Below, piece by piece: positions 52,465 through 62,844 of a stretch of DNA of 64,000 nt (the first letter of the stretch is position 1; every line of letters begins with the position of its first letter). Source of the stretch: Salinarimonas ramus (GTDB lineage: Bacteria > Pseudomonadota > Alphaproteobacteria > Rhizobiales > Beijerinckiaceae); assembly GCF_014645695.1 (NCBI RefSeq), contig NZ_BMMF01000013.1:153302-217301 (forward strand). Reading direction: 5' to 3'. The notes beneath the pieces were generated by a model that made no database searches, had not been told where the DNA came from, and saw only the letters and a list, made by a program, of their open reading frames with translations. Made by a program: the position numbers and the translations under genes.

Positions 52465-54798
52465 TTATGGATCAATCTGCAGCGCGGCCGCGACCGTCGT
52501 GGCAGCATCCGGGTAATGGACCTGGTTGAGCGAGCCGGTCCATTTCCAGACCGTGAAGCCGTCCTTCCCATGCTGCGCGGTTTGTCCCGACGGAGCGACC
52601 GACCACCGCCCCTCGCTGATCATGCGCAGGACGAGGCGCGGGCAGTCTCCCGTCGAGCGGATGTCCAGAACCTTGCGCCGAGCTTCTTCCGGCAAGAGAT
52701 GCCTACCCTTCGTCTCAAGGGCGACGACCTTGCTATCCACCCAGACCAGGAAGTCTGGCCAGAAGGTGCCCGTCGACCCGCGGTCGAGGAGCGGAATGAA
52801 GTAACCGGAGCCCTCCGGATTCCTGGCCCATACCCGTTGGGTGCGGTCCAGCGCCCTGGCGATTGGCAGCTCGAGACTGGGGTTGAGACCACTGTAGCGC
52901 CCGTGCAACGCATTTGTGAACGAGACGGCGTTATCGGGATCGAGAGCCACGGGGCCCACGGCATAGGGCGGGTCGTCCTCGTTCAGCAGGATCTGCGAAT
53001 GATTGACATAGGCGTCGACAACCTCGGCGGCAATCGACCGTATGTGGTCGGCTGCCGGGCTGGTGATCTCGACCATGGCGTCGAACTTCGGCTCCTCGAT
53101 ATCGACGAGGTTCACCGGGCCGCCGGCGCGACGAAGGCCGCCCGGAAACAGGCGCTGCAGCTCCCGCCGGAAGATCGTACGCGCGGAGATCAGATTGCTG
53201 TGCTCGACCGCGATCCATTCGTACTGCGTCGCGCCTCGGACACCGATCTCCTGCAGGACCTGCATGCGGGCGCCTTGCCCGACGATGTTTGGACCGCCGC
53301 TGCTGAAGTCGAGCATTCGACGCACAGTCTCGTCGACGGGCCCTTTGGCGAGACCCGAGTAGATCGAAGCCGTCGGGACGACCCTTGACTTGCTCGGAGC
53401 TGCTCGGAAGGCGCCCGCTCGACGATTGTTCGTGCGGACCGCGAGCTCGATCGATGGGTGCTCGTCCGTGATCTGCGCGCGGATGTCGTCGAGAATGTTT
53501 TCGAACACGCCCTTCTCGTCCGAGCGGATGTAGAAGTGCGCAGTGTTCAGGATGGGATCGGCGTAGTGCCTTGCGTTCGGCTGGCGCAGCACCCGGCCGA
53601 TCACTTGGGTGATCTGCGTCGCCGACGCCATCTCCTTATCGATATAGGCGAAGCCGCACATCGGATCGTCCCAGCCCTCCTGCAGGCTGAGGTTGAAAAT
53701 GATGTGTTCAAAGTCACCCTGGATGAAGCGGTCGTAGTCGCGATCCCCGCCGCCGAAGAGATTGAAGTCATGCCGAGGGGGCGTGTATTTGCCGAACTGC
53801 AGTTGGGCATACACGGCTATCTTGCTCGGATCTATACCCGACGCGACCAGATGGCGCCATATCACGATCGGTCGCGCCTGTCTCTCCTCGAAGGGCCGGC
53901 GAACATCCTCGCTGATCGGCACGCCGTCGACGGCGTTCGTGGACGAGACGTAGATCGCCTTGGGTCGGAAGGGTTCATCGATTTTGGCCGCCGCCTCCTC
54001 CGCATCGCGCATGTCTTGCAGCATCGCGTCGATAGCGGTTTCCATCGGCGTCACGTAGCCGCCCAACGAAATGCGTCGTTTAACGAGGCCGGCTTCCACG
54101 ACGGCGGAGCTGAGCACCCCCGTCCGGAAGTCGGCGTCGGTCCAGTTCCGGTCGGTTCTCAGACGCGAGATCACGCGCTCCAGCTCGGCGGGAACCGACG
54201 GCGTCGCGCTGGCCGAGATGATCGCGTCCGGCACGAGCTCTAGGAGGCGCTCGGCTTGAAGATCGGATAGGTTCTGTCCCTCGTCGTAGATTACGACCAG
54301 CGGCCTACGCTCGCCGTTAGTCGTGCGCCGACGCTTCAACAGGTTCCAGAGGCTCTCCGTCGCCAGATCGAACTGCACCTGGAACACGCGGCGGTCGTCG
54401 GTCTCGTCCTGCCGGGCGAACTTCGCCGCGGTCGCCATCAGCAACAGCGGCGTCGCACTGTCTTCGATGTCGGCCGGCACGAGTTCCAGGAGAGGCTTTA
54501 CGGTGTACCCGGGAATATTAGCGGCGTACTTACCGTGTGCGAGGTTGGCGTATGTTTGCCAGACGACGACACGCCCCTTCGAGAGCCACAAGACAACGGG
54601 CTCGCGCGGAAGCCGCGACCGGATCTGGTTGATCGCATCTGCGAGCATTAGCGTCTTGCCGGAGCCGGTGATGGACACCAGCGTCTGGAAGAACGGAACC
54701 GGGCGCGTGCGATCCACCATGAGCGGATCCACGAGGTAGTCGCCAAGGCGCTGCGCTATCTGCGCAGACGCCTCTTCCTGAAACCGCAATAGGTCCAT
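52465..54798 (-). CDS. res: Type III restriction enzyme, Res subunit
   Basis: 777 aa. Superfamily 2 helicase motifs are seen: TGSGKT (44-49), DEGQ (172-175), SASATPS and QVIGRVLRQP. A C-terminal nuclease of the PD-ExK type is visible in WPDFLVWVDSK followed by ETKG. With Mod it cuts DNA near unmethylated asymmetric sites using ATP. The ATG at 54798 overlaps the Mod stop by one base, so the two are coupled. Codon use and GC are clearly lower than in the neighbours, suggesting transfer. The longer frame up to 55035 overlaps Mod and is not used. Confidence 0.92.
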   Translation of the reverse strand: MDLLRFQEEASAQIAQRLGDYLVDPLMVDRTRPVPFFQTLVSITGSGKTLMLADAINQIRSRLPREPVVLWLSKGRVVVWQTYANLAHGKYAANIPGYTVKPLLELVPADIEDSATPLLLMATAAKFARQDETDDRRVFQVQFDLATESLWNLLKRRRTTNGERRPLVVIYDEGQNLSDLQAERLLELVPDAIISASATPSVPAELERVISRLRTDRNWTDADFRTGVLSSAVVEAGLVKRRISLGGYVTPMETAIDAMLQDMRDAEEAAAKIDEPFRPKAIYVSSTNAVDGVPISEDVRRPFEERQARPIVIWRHLVASGIDPSKIAVYAQLQFGKYTPPRHDFNLFGGGDRDYDRFIQGDFEHIIFNLSLQEGWDDPMCGFAYIDKEMASATQITQVIGRVLRQPNARHYADPILNTAHFYIRSDEKGVFENILDDIRAQITDEHPSIELAVRTNNRRAGAFRAAPSKSRVVPTASIYSGLAKGPVDETVRRMLDFSSGGPNIVGQGARMQVLQEIGVRGATQYEWIAVEHSNLISARTIFRRELQRLFPGGLRRAGGPVNLVDIEEPKFDAMVEITSPAADHIRSIAAEVVDAYVNHSQILLNEDDPPYAVGPVALDPDNAVSFTNALHGRYSGLNPSLELPIARALDRTQRVWARNPEGSGYFIPLLDRGSTGTFWPDFLVWVDSKVVALETKGRHLLPEEARRKVLDIRSTGDCPRLVLRMISEGRWSVAPSGQTAQHGKDGFTVWKWTGSLNQVHYPDAATTVAAALQIDP

Positions 54799-56783
54799 CA
54801 GGCGGCCTCTTCCTCTCCGCCCTGGTCGGCGTTGTTGTAGCGATCGTTCTCGTCGAGACCGAGGTGGGCAAGAATCTTGTCCGGGATCTTCCAGAACCGC
54901 ACGTTCGGCGACTGGAAGGCTTCGTAGCGGGCGTAGACGTGAAACGGAGGCTTGAGCCCTGCGCGCTTCGCCTCGCTGGTGACGATCTTGTAGCTGTCGA
55001 TATCCAGTGTGCCGACGGGACCGCAGTTGTTCCACACGAGGAAGTAGCCCTCTCCGTCAGCGTCGCGCCCAATGAGATACTGGTAGCCGTCCTCGTCCAA
55101 TCGCTGGAGGTTTGGCGCCGTTCGGCGATGCGTTTCCCAGTGAGATGTCAGGACGACGTCGATAAGCTCGTCGCGCTTCATCGACATGACCGCCCTGGCA
55201 TCGATCGTCTTGGTCAGCAGCCGGTACTCGAAGCCGCCGCCGAGAGGTTCGGCCATGTTGCCGTCGGGTCGCTCTCCGGTGATCGCGTTGCGGAGCCGCC
55301 GCCACGTCAGCGTTCGAGCGTACTTGTCGCCGTTCTCGGGCGCGCCCTGCTCGATGAGGATGAAGCGGCGCTGGGCTTCCTGCGCCTTGTTAAGAAGCAG
55401 CACCGCGTGGCCCGTCGTCCCCGAACCGGCGTAGGGATCGAGCACGAGTCCGCTCGGCGGGCACCAAATCTGGATAATCTTTCGGATTAGGCTCATCGGC
55501 TTAACCGTCTCGAAGCCGTGCCCGGTACCAATGACCGCATCGAGTTCCTCTATCCCCTCGCGGCTACGACCCGATTCCGAGGCCGCCCACGAAACGGAAC
55601 CTATGGCCACCAGTCTGTCGGGATCCTCCTCGTCCATCCAGAATGTCGTCGGCACCGCGCCGGCCTTAACGTGTGAGGCATGTACCTTCAGCATGGGCTG
55701 CGCATCGCCCTTTACACCGAAGTAAAGCTTTGGCCAGTTTCCGGCCGACAGGCGCTCCAACGCCCGGTCTCGCGCCTGAACCAGCCTGGGGTGGGACGGA
55801 TCGAAGCCGAGATCAAAACGGGTCGGAGCCCCTTTTATCACCAATGCTTTGGGTTTCCCGTCCGCGAGGTCGCGCTCCTCGTACGGCGATCCCCATTCGC
55901 CAAGCCACGCCTTCATCGTCGCCTTTTCGAAGGCCCAGTGCCGCGTCTCCAACGGGTAGTGGAGCTCTCCTGTGAAAGGGGATTGGATCGCGTAGATCAT
56001 GCCCTGGTGAGAGGTCGGGCTCCGCTTGCCTGTGAGATCGCCCTGCTTCCATTGGCCGATCAGATCACCGTCCCGGTTTCCAAACCGGCGATCGGCCTTC
56101 TCTGATCTCGCAAGCAGCTCGGTTCGTGTGCTCGTCTTGTCCTTAGAGTATACCAGAACGTAATCCGTCGTTGTCGACACATGCCTAGAATTCTTAGGGG
56201 TGGTTTTCTGCCAGTTGATTATTGCGAGTCTATTCTCCTCCCCGAAAACCTCGTCCATCATCATGCCGAGATGGAACAGCTCGTTGTCGTCGATGCAGAT
56301 CGCGACGACACCGCCCGGCTTCAGCATGGCCTTCATCATCTGAAGGCGCGGCATCATCGCCTTGATCCACTTCGTGTGCCGCGAGCCGTCCTCTTTCGCG
56401 ACCAGCGTCCCCAGATCGGGGTCGTTCGGATCGCTGTCCCATCGATCGTTATAGCGAAACTGCCCGCCGGTGTTGTACGGGGGATCTGTGACGATTAGAT
56501 CGACTTGGCCGCGAAATTTATAGAGCGTCACCATCGCTTGAAGGTTTTCGCCCTCGACGAGCAGGTTGTGGCATTGGTCCTCCAAGGACCCCACATGCAG
56601 TTTCGGCTCGCGTCGCGTGACGCGAGGGCGGACCCGCCGGGCAATTTCCACCGCCGTTCGTTTGCCGTGAAAGCTCAGCGCAACGCCATTCGCAAGGAGA
56701 CCTCTGACGATCTTCACGAGGTCGTCGCGGTCGAGAGCGTCGAGAGCTTCCTCAAGTTCAGAGCGTTCGTCCGGCATATCCAC
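54798..56783 (-). CDS. mod: Type III DNA methyltransferase, Mod subunit
   Basis: 661 aa. The catalytic motif DPPY is at 100-103 (VTDPPYNTGG), before the SAM-binding DPYAGSG at 449-455, the order of beta-class amino-methyltransferases such as type III Mod proteins. The region between (about 200-430) would be the target recognition domain. It modifies adenine in the recognition site and supplies specificity to Res. It is the first gene of the two-gene unit. About 250 bases separate it from tRNA-Lys. Confidence 0.93.
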   Translation of the reverse strand: MDMPDERSELEEALDALDRDDLVKIVRGLLANGVALSFHGKRTAVEIARRVRPRVTRREPKLHVGSLEDQCHNLLVEGENLQAMVTLYKFRGQVDLIVTDPPYNTGGQFRYNDRWDSDPNDPDLGTLVAKEDGSRHTKWIKAMMPRLQMMKAMLKPGGVVAICIDDNELFHLGMMMDEVFGEENRLAIINWQKTTPKNSRHVSTTTDYVLVYSKDKTSTRTELLARSEKADRRFGNRDGDLIGQWKQGDLTGKRSPTSHQGMIYAIQSPFTGELHYPLETRHWAFEKATMKAWLGEWGSPYEERDLADGKPKALVIKGAPTRFDLGFDPSHPRLVQARDRALERLSAGNWPKLYFGVKGDAQPMLKVHASHVKAGAVPTTFWMDEEDPDRLVAIGSVSWAASESGRSREGIEELDAVIGTGHGFETVKPMSLIRKIIQIWCPPSGLVLDPYAGSGTTGHAVLLLNKAQEAQRRFILIEQGAPENGDKYARTLTWRRLRNAITGERPDGNMAEPLGGGFEYRLLTKTIDARAVMSMKRDELIDVVLTSHWETHRRTAPNLQRLDEDGYQYLIGRDADGEGYFLVWNNCGPVGTLDIDSYKIVTSEAKRAGLKPPFHVYARYEAFQSPNVRFWKIPDKILAHLGLDENDRYNNADQGGEEEAA

Positions 56784-56985
56784 CCTGTCGGCTTAGTTGG
56801 ATGGCCGTCATACCACAGGCTGAGCGGCGCGCCACGATTCGACAGCGGGATGCGGTACTCTGTCCTCGAACTCCACAGCGCACGGAAGCCGGCGCAGACC
56901 GCACGCCGTCGTGGACCGGGCGAGACCTCCCACGGTCCTTCCACGGTTTTGGTCATCACAACGGCAGCGTGCGGCCAAGACAGAG

Positions 56986-57022
56986 AAAGGGACGCAAGCC
57001 GTTGATGGCGTTGCGTCCCTTT
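56986..57022 (-). terminator. Hairpin terminator after tRNA-Lys
   Basis: AAAGGGACGCAA (56986-56997) and TTGCGTCCCTTT (57011-57022) are perfect inverted repeats with a 13-base loop whose ends (GCC/GGC) can pair further. It lies 8 bases past the 3' end of tRNA-Lys on the same strand and ends in a short T-rich run, so it fits an intrinsic terminator. Confidence 0.75.
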
Positions 57023-57030
57023 GAAGCCGG

Positions 57031-57106
<76 letters not shown>

Positions 57107-57240
57107 GGTCCAGTCGGGGGCGGTTAATGCCCGCCCCGTCGTGAGGGCGCTTCGATATCCGAAGGGCGCTTCCCTGTCCAGCCCTTCTCGCGAAAAAATC
57201 ACGCAGAATGCTGAGGACGCGCAGGAGTGCCGTCAGGCGC

Positions 57241-58092
57241 TCAGGCGCGGACCTTCTCGCGGTGATAGGCACCGCTGCCGCGTGTGAGGACGCGGTCCGA
57301 CCCGAGCACGTCGCCCGGCTCGAGATCGTGCTCCCGGTCGAGCTCGCGCCAGAGCGGGATCAGCGTCGAGATGTCGAGCCGCGGCCAGGCGTCCGGGCCG
57401 TCGAGCACGAAATAGCTCTCCTGGTAGTCGTCGATGCGGTAGCGCGTGCGCATGACGCGGCCGAGATCGAAGCCGATCCGGTTCGGCGAGGGGCTCTCCA
57501 GCGCGAACACGGTCTCGCCCGGCGAGGAGGCGATGCCGGCGCCGACGATGCGCAGACCCTGCGGCGTCTGCGCGAGCCCGAACTCCACGGTGTACCAGTA
57601 GAGGCGCGCCAGGCGATGCAGCGTGCCGTGCCGCGCGGCCTCGAGCCCGGCGCGGCCGTATTCCTCCAGGTAGTCCGCATAGACCCGCTGCATGATCAGC
57701 GGCACGTGGCCGTAGACGTCGTGGAAGACGTCCGGCTCCTCGATGTAGTCGATCTGCTCGGGCTTGCGGATCCAGTAGCCGGCGGGAAACTTGCGCGTGG
57801 CGAGGAGCTTGAAGAATACGATGTCCGGCACGAGGCCGGGCACCGCCACCACCTCCCAGCCGGTCGCCGCCATCAGCCGCTCGTTCATGACGCGGAAGTC
57901 GGGGATGCCCTCCCCCGAGATGCCGAGTCGGTCGAGCCCCTCCAGGAAGGTGTCGACGACGCGCCCTTCGAGAATCGCGCGCTGGCGGCTCGCGAGCCGC
58001 GCCCAGGTCGCGTGATCCTCTGCGGTGTAGTCGGAGAAGCCCTGGTCGCGCAGGAAGTCGCGCGGGTTCTCGCTCGTGGCGTTGGGGTTCAT
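57241..58092 (-). CDS. phhA: Phenylalanine 4-monooxygenase
   Basis: 283 aa, the usual bacterial length. The iron ligands are seen: His124 and His129 in FHDVYGHVP, and Glu170 in WYTVEFGL. It hydroxylates phenylalanine to tyrosine with tetrahydrobiopterin and oxygen. The ATG at 58092 follows an upstream AGGAGG-like stretch (rc of cctcctgc). It stands alone between tRNA-Lys and a conserved exported protein gene, and no pterin dehydratase gene is beside it. A link to the Phe-like module of the synthase is not implied by position. Confidence 0.95.
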   Translation of the reverse strand: MNPNATSENPRDFLRDQGFSDYTAEDHATWARLASRQRAILEGRVVDTFLEGLDRLGISGEGIPDFRVMNERLMAATGWEVVAVPGLVPDIVFFKLLATRKFPAGYWIRKPEQIDYIEEPDVFHDVYGHVPLIMQRVYADYLEEYGRAGLEAARHGTLHRLARLYWYTVEFGLAQTPQGLRIVGAGIASSPGETVFALESPSPNRIGFDLGRVMRTRYRIDDYQESYFVLDGPDAWPRLDISTLIPLWRELDREHDLEPGDVLGSDRVLTRGSGAYHREKVRA

Positions 58093-58175
58093 GACCGTCC
58101 TCCTGCAATCATCGTCTCAGGTTACAAGTCGTGAGCCCCCGCACGATTTCCATGGCGTATCGCTCATGCACGCGA

Positions 58176-58206
58176 AAGGGGCGCGCCCGGTCCGGGCGCG
58201 CCCCTT
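58176..58206 (-). terminator. Strong GC hairpin terminator between phhA and exported-protein gene
   Basis: AAGGGGCGCGCCCGG (58176-58190) is followed after one base by its exact reverse complement (58192-58206). On the minus strand it comes 26 bases after the stop of the exported-protein gene and ends in TTTCG. It should end that transcript before phhA. Confidence 0.8.
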
Positions 58207-58232
58207 CGTTTCGACCCGTCCTGCGCGCGCCC

Positions 58233-60083
58233 TCAGCGCGCCTGCGCCTCGATCGAGACGAGCGGCAGGAGGTCCATGGGGTTCTCGGTCTGGCCGAGCT
58301 GCATCACGGGGATGCCCGTCGGCTCCTTGGCGGTGACGACGACGTCGAGCTCGCCCGGCGTCTCGACGAAGGCGGCGATGGCGTCGCCCAGCGCCCGCGC
58401 CTCGGGCGTCCCGCCGAGCATGGCCGGCAGCATGGCGCGCGCCATCATGGCGCCCTGCCCGCGCAGGTCCTCGGCCGAGACGCCCTGCGCCGACGCTTGC
58501 ATCTCCAGCACGCGCTCGGCCAGACCCTCGTCGACGACGTTGACGCTGACGTTCTTCGCGGTGGCGCCGAGCCAGGCCATCATCATCGCCATCTGGTCGG
58601 TGGCGAAGGCCGCCTCGCCGATGTTGCCGAAGGCGCCGGTGAGGCGAACGGAACCCATCTCGACGCCCGAGATCGAGGCCTCCTCGATGGTGACCTCCTC
58701 GGCCTCGGCATTCCAGCGCGCGGCGAAGACGCCCGAGAGGTCGAGATCCTCGTAGCCGAGCGTGCGCAGCTGCACGACGGCCTGCTCCTCCGACGCGCTC
58801 GGCAGCGCGAAGGCGAGGTTGTCGAAGCTCACGCGGATGTTCGTCGGCGCGCCGTTGATCGGCTCGTCCGCCGTCATGGCGAAGGAGGCGAGCGAGAACA
58901 TCATCGGCGTCGTCTCGCCCTCGGGCACGATGTTGGCGTCGAGCCCTTCCAGGCGCACGGTGCCGATTGTCGGCATCAGCGCGCGGGCGGTCGCCGCGTC
59001 CATCTCGAGATCGGGCGTCTGCGCCATGCGGCGCATGCCCGCGAGCATCGGCTCGAGGGAGAAGCCTTCCGACGACATCGAGGCGATCGTCATCTCGCCC
59101 TCGTCGACGTCGATGCTCAGCCCCTCGATCCGCGCCGGCTCGTCGCCGCCGACGCCGATGCGGGCGATGCGGAACACCGGCTCGTCACCCATCTCGGCCG
59201 CGGTGACGGCGACGTCCTCGACGACCATCGGGCCGAAGCGCACGGCGCCCAGCATGTCGGCCATCATGCCGAGCATGCGGCGCGCATCCTCGTCGCTCGG
59301 CTCCTCGACGTCCGACATGGCCTCGAGCTCGGGCATCATCTCGGTGAAGGGCGTCTCCATCAGGCGCCCTTCCACCTCCTCGCCGGAGATGCGCGCGATG
59401 GCGACGGTGGCCTCCTCGTCGCCGAAGCTCATGTCGGCGACGGAGAAGCGCTCGTAGAAGGTCCGGAACGGGTTCTCGGCGCCGTCTGGCGCAGCCTCGG
59501 CGTACCAGCTCGCCGTGAAGGGCAGATCGAGCCCCTCGACGAACATCTCGCCCACAGAGCCCTCGAACGGCCGCCCGTCGGGCCCCTCGGCCTCGATCGT
59601 GGCGGAGGCGGCGACGAGGCGCGCGATCATGCCCTCGACGACGTTCTCGGCGACAACGTCGGAATAGGTGATCGTGCTCGTGCCCTCGTCCACCGTCTGC
59701 TCGATCACGAGCTGCGGGGCGACGATGCGTTCGGCGGAGATCTCGGCGAGCGTCTCCTGCCAGGAGCCGTCGGTCTTGCCGCGAAGCGCCGCCTCCAGCG
59801 CGTCGCGCGAAAGGCTCGAGCCTTCGAAGGTGACGCTCGGCAGGCGGTAGACGCTCGGGCCGGCGTTGATGGTGACGTTCTCGAGCGTCACCGCGCTCTG
59901 GGCGAAAGCGGCGGAGAAGAGGCCGCCCTCGAGCCGCACCGCCTCGACGGCGATCGTCCCCTCGCCTGCGGGCAGCGCGATCCGCGTGGGCTCGAAGCCG
60001 ATCTCGCCCATGGCGAGCGCGGTCACGCCCACGCCGGCCATCAGCGCGAGCCGACGGGCGCGGATGCGGTTGTGTCGTGTCAT
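58233..60083 (-). CDS. Conserved exported protein of unknown function
   Basis: 616 aa. A basic N-terminus (MTRHNRIRARRLALMAG) and a short hydrophobic stretch to about residue 25 look like a signal peptide or anchor. The rest is acidic, rich in Glu, Met and Ala, with repeated short beta-type stretches (for example GTIAVEAVRLEGG, EVTIEEASISGVEMG), a texture like AsmA-like or other long beta-rich envelope proteins. No catalytic motif is seen. It has its own terminator and is unlinked to the synthase locus. I do not recognise the family. Confidence 0.8.
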   Translation of the reverse strand: MTRHNRIRARRLALMAGVGVTALAMGEIGFEPTRIALPAGEGTIAVEAVRLEGGLFSAAFAQSAVTLENVTINAGPSVYRLPSVTFEGSSLSRDALEAALRGKTDGSWQETLAEISAERIVAPQLVIEQTVDEGTSTITYSDVVAENVVEGMIARLVAASATIEAEGPDGRPFEGSVGEMFVEGLDLPFTASWYAEAAPDGAENPFRTFYERFSVADMSFGDEEATVAIARISGEEVEGRLMETPFTEMMPELEAMSDVEEPSDEDARRMLGMMADMLGAVRFGPMVVEDVAVTAAEMGDEPVFRIARIGVGGDEPARIEGLSIDVDEGEMTIASMSSEGFSLEPMLAGMRRMAQTPDLEMDAATARALMPTIGTVRLEGLDANIVPEGETTPMMFSLASFAMTADEPINGAPTNIRVSFDNLAFALPSASEEQAVVQLRTLGYEDLDLSGVFAARWNAEAEEVTIEEASISGVEMGSVRLTGAFGNIGEAAFATDQMAMMMAWLGATAKNVSVNVVDEGLAERVLEMQASAQGVSAEDLRGQGAMMARAMLPAMLGGTPEARALGDAIAAFVETPGELDVVVTAKEPTGIPVMQLGQTENPMDLLPLVSIEAQAR

Positions 60084-60205
60084 GTGTCGTCCTCTCCCAG
60101 GGCCGCGCCTCCCCGCGGCGCGGCGCGATCATAGCGGTGCCGTCGCTGTTTGACAGCGCGAAGGGGCGAAAAATCGGCAGGCCCCCGCGAGGGCGCACCC
60201 GCCGG

Positions 60206-61069
60206 TCAGTCGGTGAACACCACCGTCTTCGAGCCGTTGAGGATGACGCGGTCCTCGAGATGCAGCCGCACCGCGCGTGCGAGCACGCGCCGCTCGATGT
60301 CGCGGCCCTTGCGCACGAGGTCGTCGGGCGTGTCGCGGTGGGAGATGCGCTCGACGTCCTGCTCGACGATCGGCCCCTCGTCGAGGTCGGAGGTGACGTA
60401 ATGCGCGGTGGCGCCGATCAGCTTCACCCCGCGCTGATGCGCCTGGTGGTAGGGCTTGGCGCCCTTGAAGCCGGGCAGGAAGGAATGGTGGATGTTGATG
60501 CACCGCCCTGTCAGCTTCGCCGACAGCCCGTCCGAGAGCACCTGCATGTAGCGGGCGAGCACCACGAGATCCGGCGAGACCTCCTGGATGAGGCGCCACA
60601 GATCCCCTTCCTGCTCGAGCTTCGTGTCCTTCGTCACCGGCAGGTGGTGGAAGGGCGCGCCGCCGAAATCGAGGTGGGAGAACGCCTCGCGCGGATGGTT
60701 CGAGACGATGGCCGCCAGATCCATGGCGAGCTCGCCCGTGCGCCACCGGTAGAGCAGGTCTGCGAGGCAATGGTCGAACTTCGAGACGAGGATCATCACG
60801 CGGCGGCGCTCGTCGGCCCCGCGCATCGACCAGGCCATCCCGAACCTCTCCGCCAGCGGCGCGAAGCCCGCGCGCAGGCCCTCGCGGGAGGCCGCGCCGT
60901 CGAGCCGGTTGAAGACGACGCGCATGAAGAAGTTGCCCGTCTGGGTGTCGTCGTATTGCTGCGCGTCGAGGATGTTGCAGGCGCTCTCGAAGAGATGCGC
61001 CGACACCGCCGCGACGATGCCGGGGCGGTTGCGGCAGGAGAGCGTGAGGACGATGGCGGGCTCGGTCAT
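60206..61069 (-). CDS. purU: Formyltetrahydrofolate deformylase
   Basis: 287 aa. An N-terminal ACT domain (about 1-85, [17 protein letters not shown]) is followed by a formyltransferase-fold hydrolase domain with [14 protein letters not shown] and GATAHYV. It splits 10-formyl-THF into formate and THF, balancing one-carbon pools and supplying formate for purine synthesis. Length and domain order are normal. The 122-base gap after it contains a run of Ts on its strand (ATTTTTCG) behind GC-rich sequence, possibly a weak terminator. Confidence 0.95.
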   Translation of the reverse strand: MTEPAIVLTLSCRNRPGIVAAVSAHLFESACNILDAQQYDDTQTGNFFMRVVFNRLDGAASREGLRAGFAPLAERFGMAWSMRGADERRRVMILVSKFDHCLADLLYRWRTGELAMDLAAIVSNHPREAFSHLDFGGAPFHHLPVTKDTKLEQEGDLWRLIQEVSPDLVVLARYMQVLSDGLSAKLTGRCINIHHSFLPGFKGAKPYHQAHQRGVKLIGATAHYVTSDLDEGPIVEQDVERISHRDTPDDLVRKGRDIERRVLARAVRLHLEDRVILNGSKTVVFTD

Positions 61070-61186
61070 GATCGGTCCGGGGCTGCAATCCAGGGTGCAC
61101 GCGAGGCGGCGCGTCCTACGCCTCTAGCCCAGCTCGCGCGCCCGCGCCATCCCGGATCGATCGGGACGTAAGTCGGACGGCCTGCC

Positions 61187-61387
61187 TCAAGCCCCGCCGA
61201 CGCCCTCCTCGACGACACCGGTGCCGCCGCAGGTCGGGCATTCGCGGTCCTGCAGGCGGCCCGTGCCCTTACAATCCGGGCAGACGTTCTCGCCGACGCC
61301 CGGCGTGCCGGGCGCCGCCTCGTCGCCGGGCGAAAGCGGCTTCACCGTCTCCGCCGGTCCCTGGGACGTGCGCTTGTCGTCGGCCAT
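61187..61387 (-). CDS. Small DnaJ-type zinc-knuckle protein
   Basis: 66 aa. It contains two CxxCxGxG motifs (CPDCKGTG and CPTCGGTG) as in the zinc domain of DnaJ, behind an acidic, Pro-rich N-terminal half. It probably binds one zinc ion; its role is unknown. An SD-like GGAAGAGGAG stands just before the ATG. Small proteins of this type are common in alphaproteobacteria. Confidence 0.75.
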   Translation of the reverse strand: MADDKRTSQGPAETVKPLSPGDEAAPGTPGVGENVCPDCKGTGRLQDRECPTCGGTGVVEEGVGGA

Positions 61388-61463
61388 CGCTGGCTCCTCT
61401 TCCGATCCGGTCGCTTCTAAACGCGACCGACCTCATCAGGTTCGGGAAGGCATTCGGAGACCC

Positions 61464-61658
61464 CTCCTTCCCTGTAGGGGAAGGAGGCGCCGCGCGCAGC
61501 GCGGTGACGGATGGGGCACGCCGCAAGGCGTGTTCCGCGAAGCGGAAGTGACGGCGTCCGGGTTCGCGTGCCGGTTTCGGCTTCGCCGAACGCGCGTCCC
61601 GCGCGCCCCATCCGTCTCGCCGCTGCGCGGCGATCCATCTTCCCCTACAGGGAAGGAG
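61464..61658. repeat. Nested palindromic intergenic element
   Basis: About 195 bases bounded by near-perfect inverted repeats: CTCCTTCCCTGTAGGGGAAG (61464-61483) and CTTCCCCTACAGGGAAGGAG (61639-61658). Inside are further paired parts: GACGGATGGGGC (from 61506) and GCCCCATCCGTC (to 61616), plus short arms such as GCCGCAAGGC and TTCCGCGAAGCGGAA. Each end repeat is itself almost a palindrome. It looks like a mobile REP/MITE-type palindromic element rather than a gene. Confidence 0.75.
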
Positions 61659-61678
61659 GAGATGCCGCGCCGCCCCCC

Positions 61679-62596
61679 TCACCTGCCCGGCAGGGGGATG
61701 AACTCGGTCTCGCCGGGCACCATGGCGAAGCGGCCTTCGCGCCAGTCGTTCTTCGCCTCCTCGATGCGCTCGCGGCGGGAGGAGACGAAGTTCCACCAGA
61801 TGTGGCGCGGCCCGTCCATCGGCTCGCCGCCGAGCACGACGAAGCGCGCGTCCGACACCGCGCGGATGGCGATGCGGTCGCCGGGGCGGAAAACGAGGAG
61901 CTGGCCCGGCCCGAAACGGTCGCCCGCGATCTCGACCTCGCCTGAAACGGTGTAGATCGCCCGCTCCTCGTACTCCGCATCCAGCGGAAAGACGGCGCCG
62001 GCGACGAGCGCGACGTCGGCATAGAGCGTCGCCGTGGACGTCCGCACCGGGGAGGTGGCGCCGAGCGCACCGCCGACGACGAGCCGCACCGTCTTGCCCT
62101 CGCCTTCGAGCACGGGAAGATCGTCGGCGGCGTAGTGGACGAAGCCGGGTTCGGTCTCCTCGTCCTTCTCGGAAAGGGCGACCCAGCTCTGGATGCCGAA
62201 CAGCGTCGAGCCCGTGGTGCGCAGGTCCGCGGAGGTGCGCTCGGAATGGGTGATGCCGCGCCCCGCCGTCATCAGGTTGAGCGCGCCGGGGCGGATCGGC
62301 AGCTCGGTGCCGAGGCTGTCACGATGCATGATCTCGCCGTCGAAGAGGTAGGTGACGGTGGCGAGCCCGATATGCGGGTGCGGGCGCACGTCCATGCCGG
62401 CGCCGAGCAGGAACTCGGCCGGGCCCATCTGGTCGAAGAATATGAAGGGGCCGATCATCTGCTTCTTGGCGGAGGGCAGCGCGCGGCGGACCTCGAAGGA
62501 GCCGATGTCGCGGGCGCGCGGCACGATCACTGTCTCGATGGCGTTGCAGGAATAGGCGTCGCCGGGAATGGGGTCGTCCGCGTGGCTCCAGCTCAT
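61679..62596 (-). CDS. Pirin-family protein
   Basis: 305 aa from ATG 62596. Bicupin pattern with the usual metal-site residues in [21 protein letters not shown] and GITHSERT. Bacterial pirins include quercetinase-like dioxygenases and regulators; which applies here cannot be told. The longer frame to 62707 is not needed. It is divergent from corA across 248 bases that hold no further gene. Confidence 0.9.
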   Translation of the reverse strand: MSWSHADDPIPGDAYSCNAIETVIVPRARDIGSFEVRRALPSAKKQMIGPFIFFDQMGPAEFLLGAGMDVRPHPHIGLATVTYLFDGEIMHRDSLGTELPIRPGALNLMTAGRGITHSERTSADLRTTGSTLFGIQSWVALSEKDEETEPGFVHYAADDLPVLEGEGKTVRLVVGGALGATSPVRTSTATLYADVALVAGAVFPLDAEYEERAIYTVSGEVEIAGDRFGPGQLLVFRPGDRIAIRAVSDARFVVLGGEPMDGPRHIWWNFVSSRRERIEEAKNDWREGRFAMVPGETEFIPLPGR

Positions 62597-62844
62597 GTCC
62601 CGTCTCCTCGTCGTGTGCGTTGTCCGGATGCGTGTCTCGGCAGGCATCATGGCCGAGCCTCGGCGTGGAGGCGAGCGGGCGGCGTGCAAGCGTTCGGCTG
62701 CGAACACGCAATGAAACGACCACCAAACCCGAATGGAACCGGCATCATTGCAAGCGCGTCTTCCCAGCGCGCGATCCCGCCGCTTCCCCTCGCCCGCCCG
62801 CGCGGGTACCAGATCCCGACCCGTCCCGAGAAGGCCCGCCTCTC

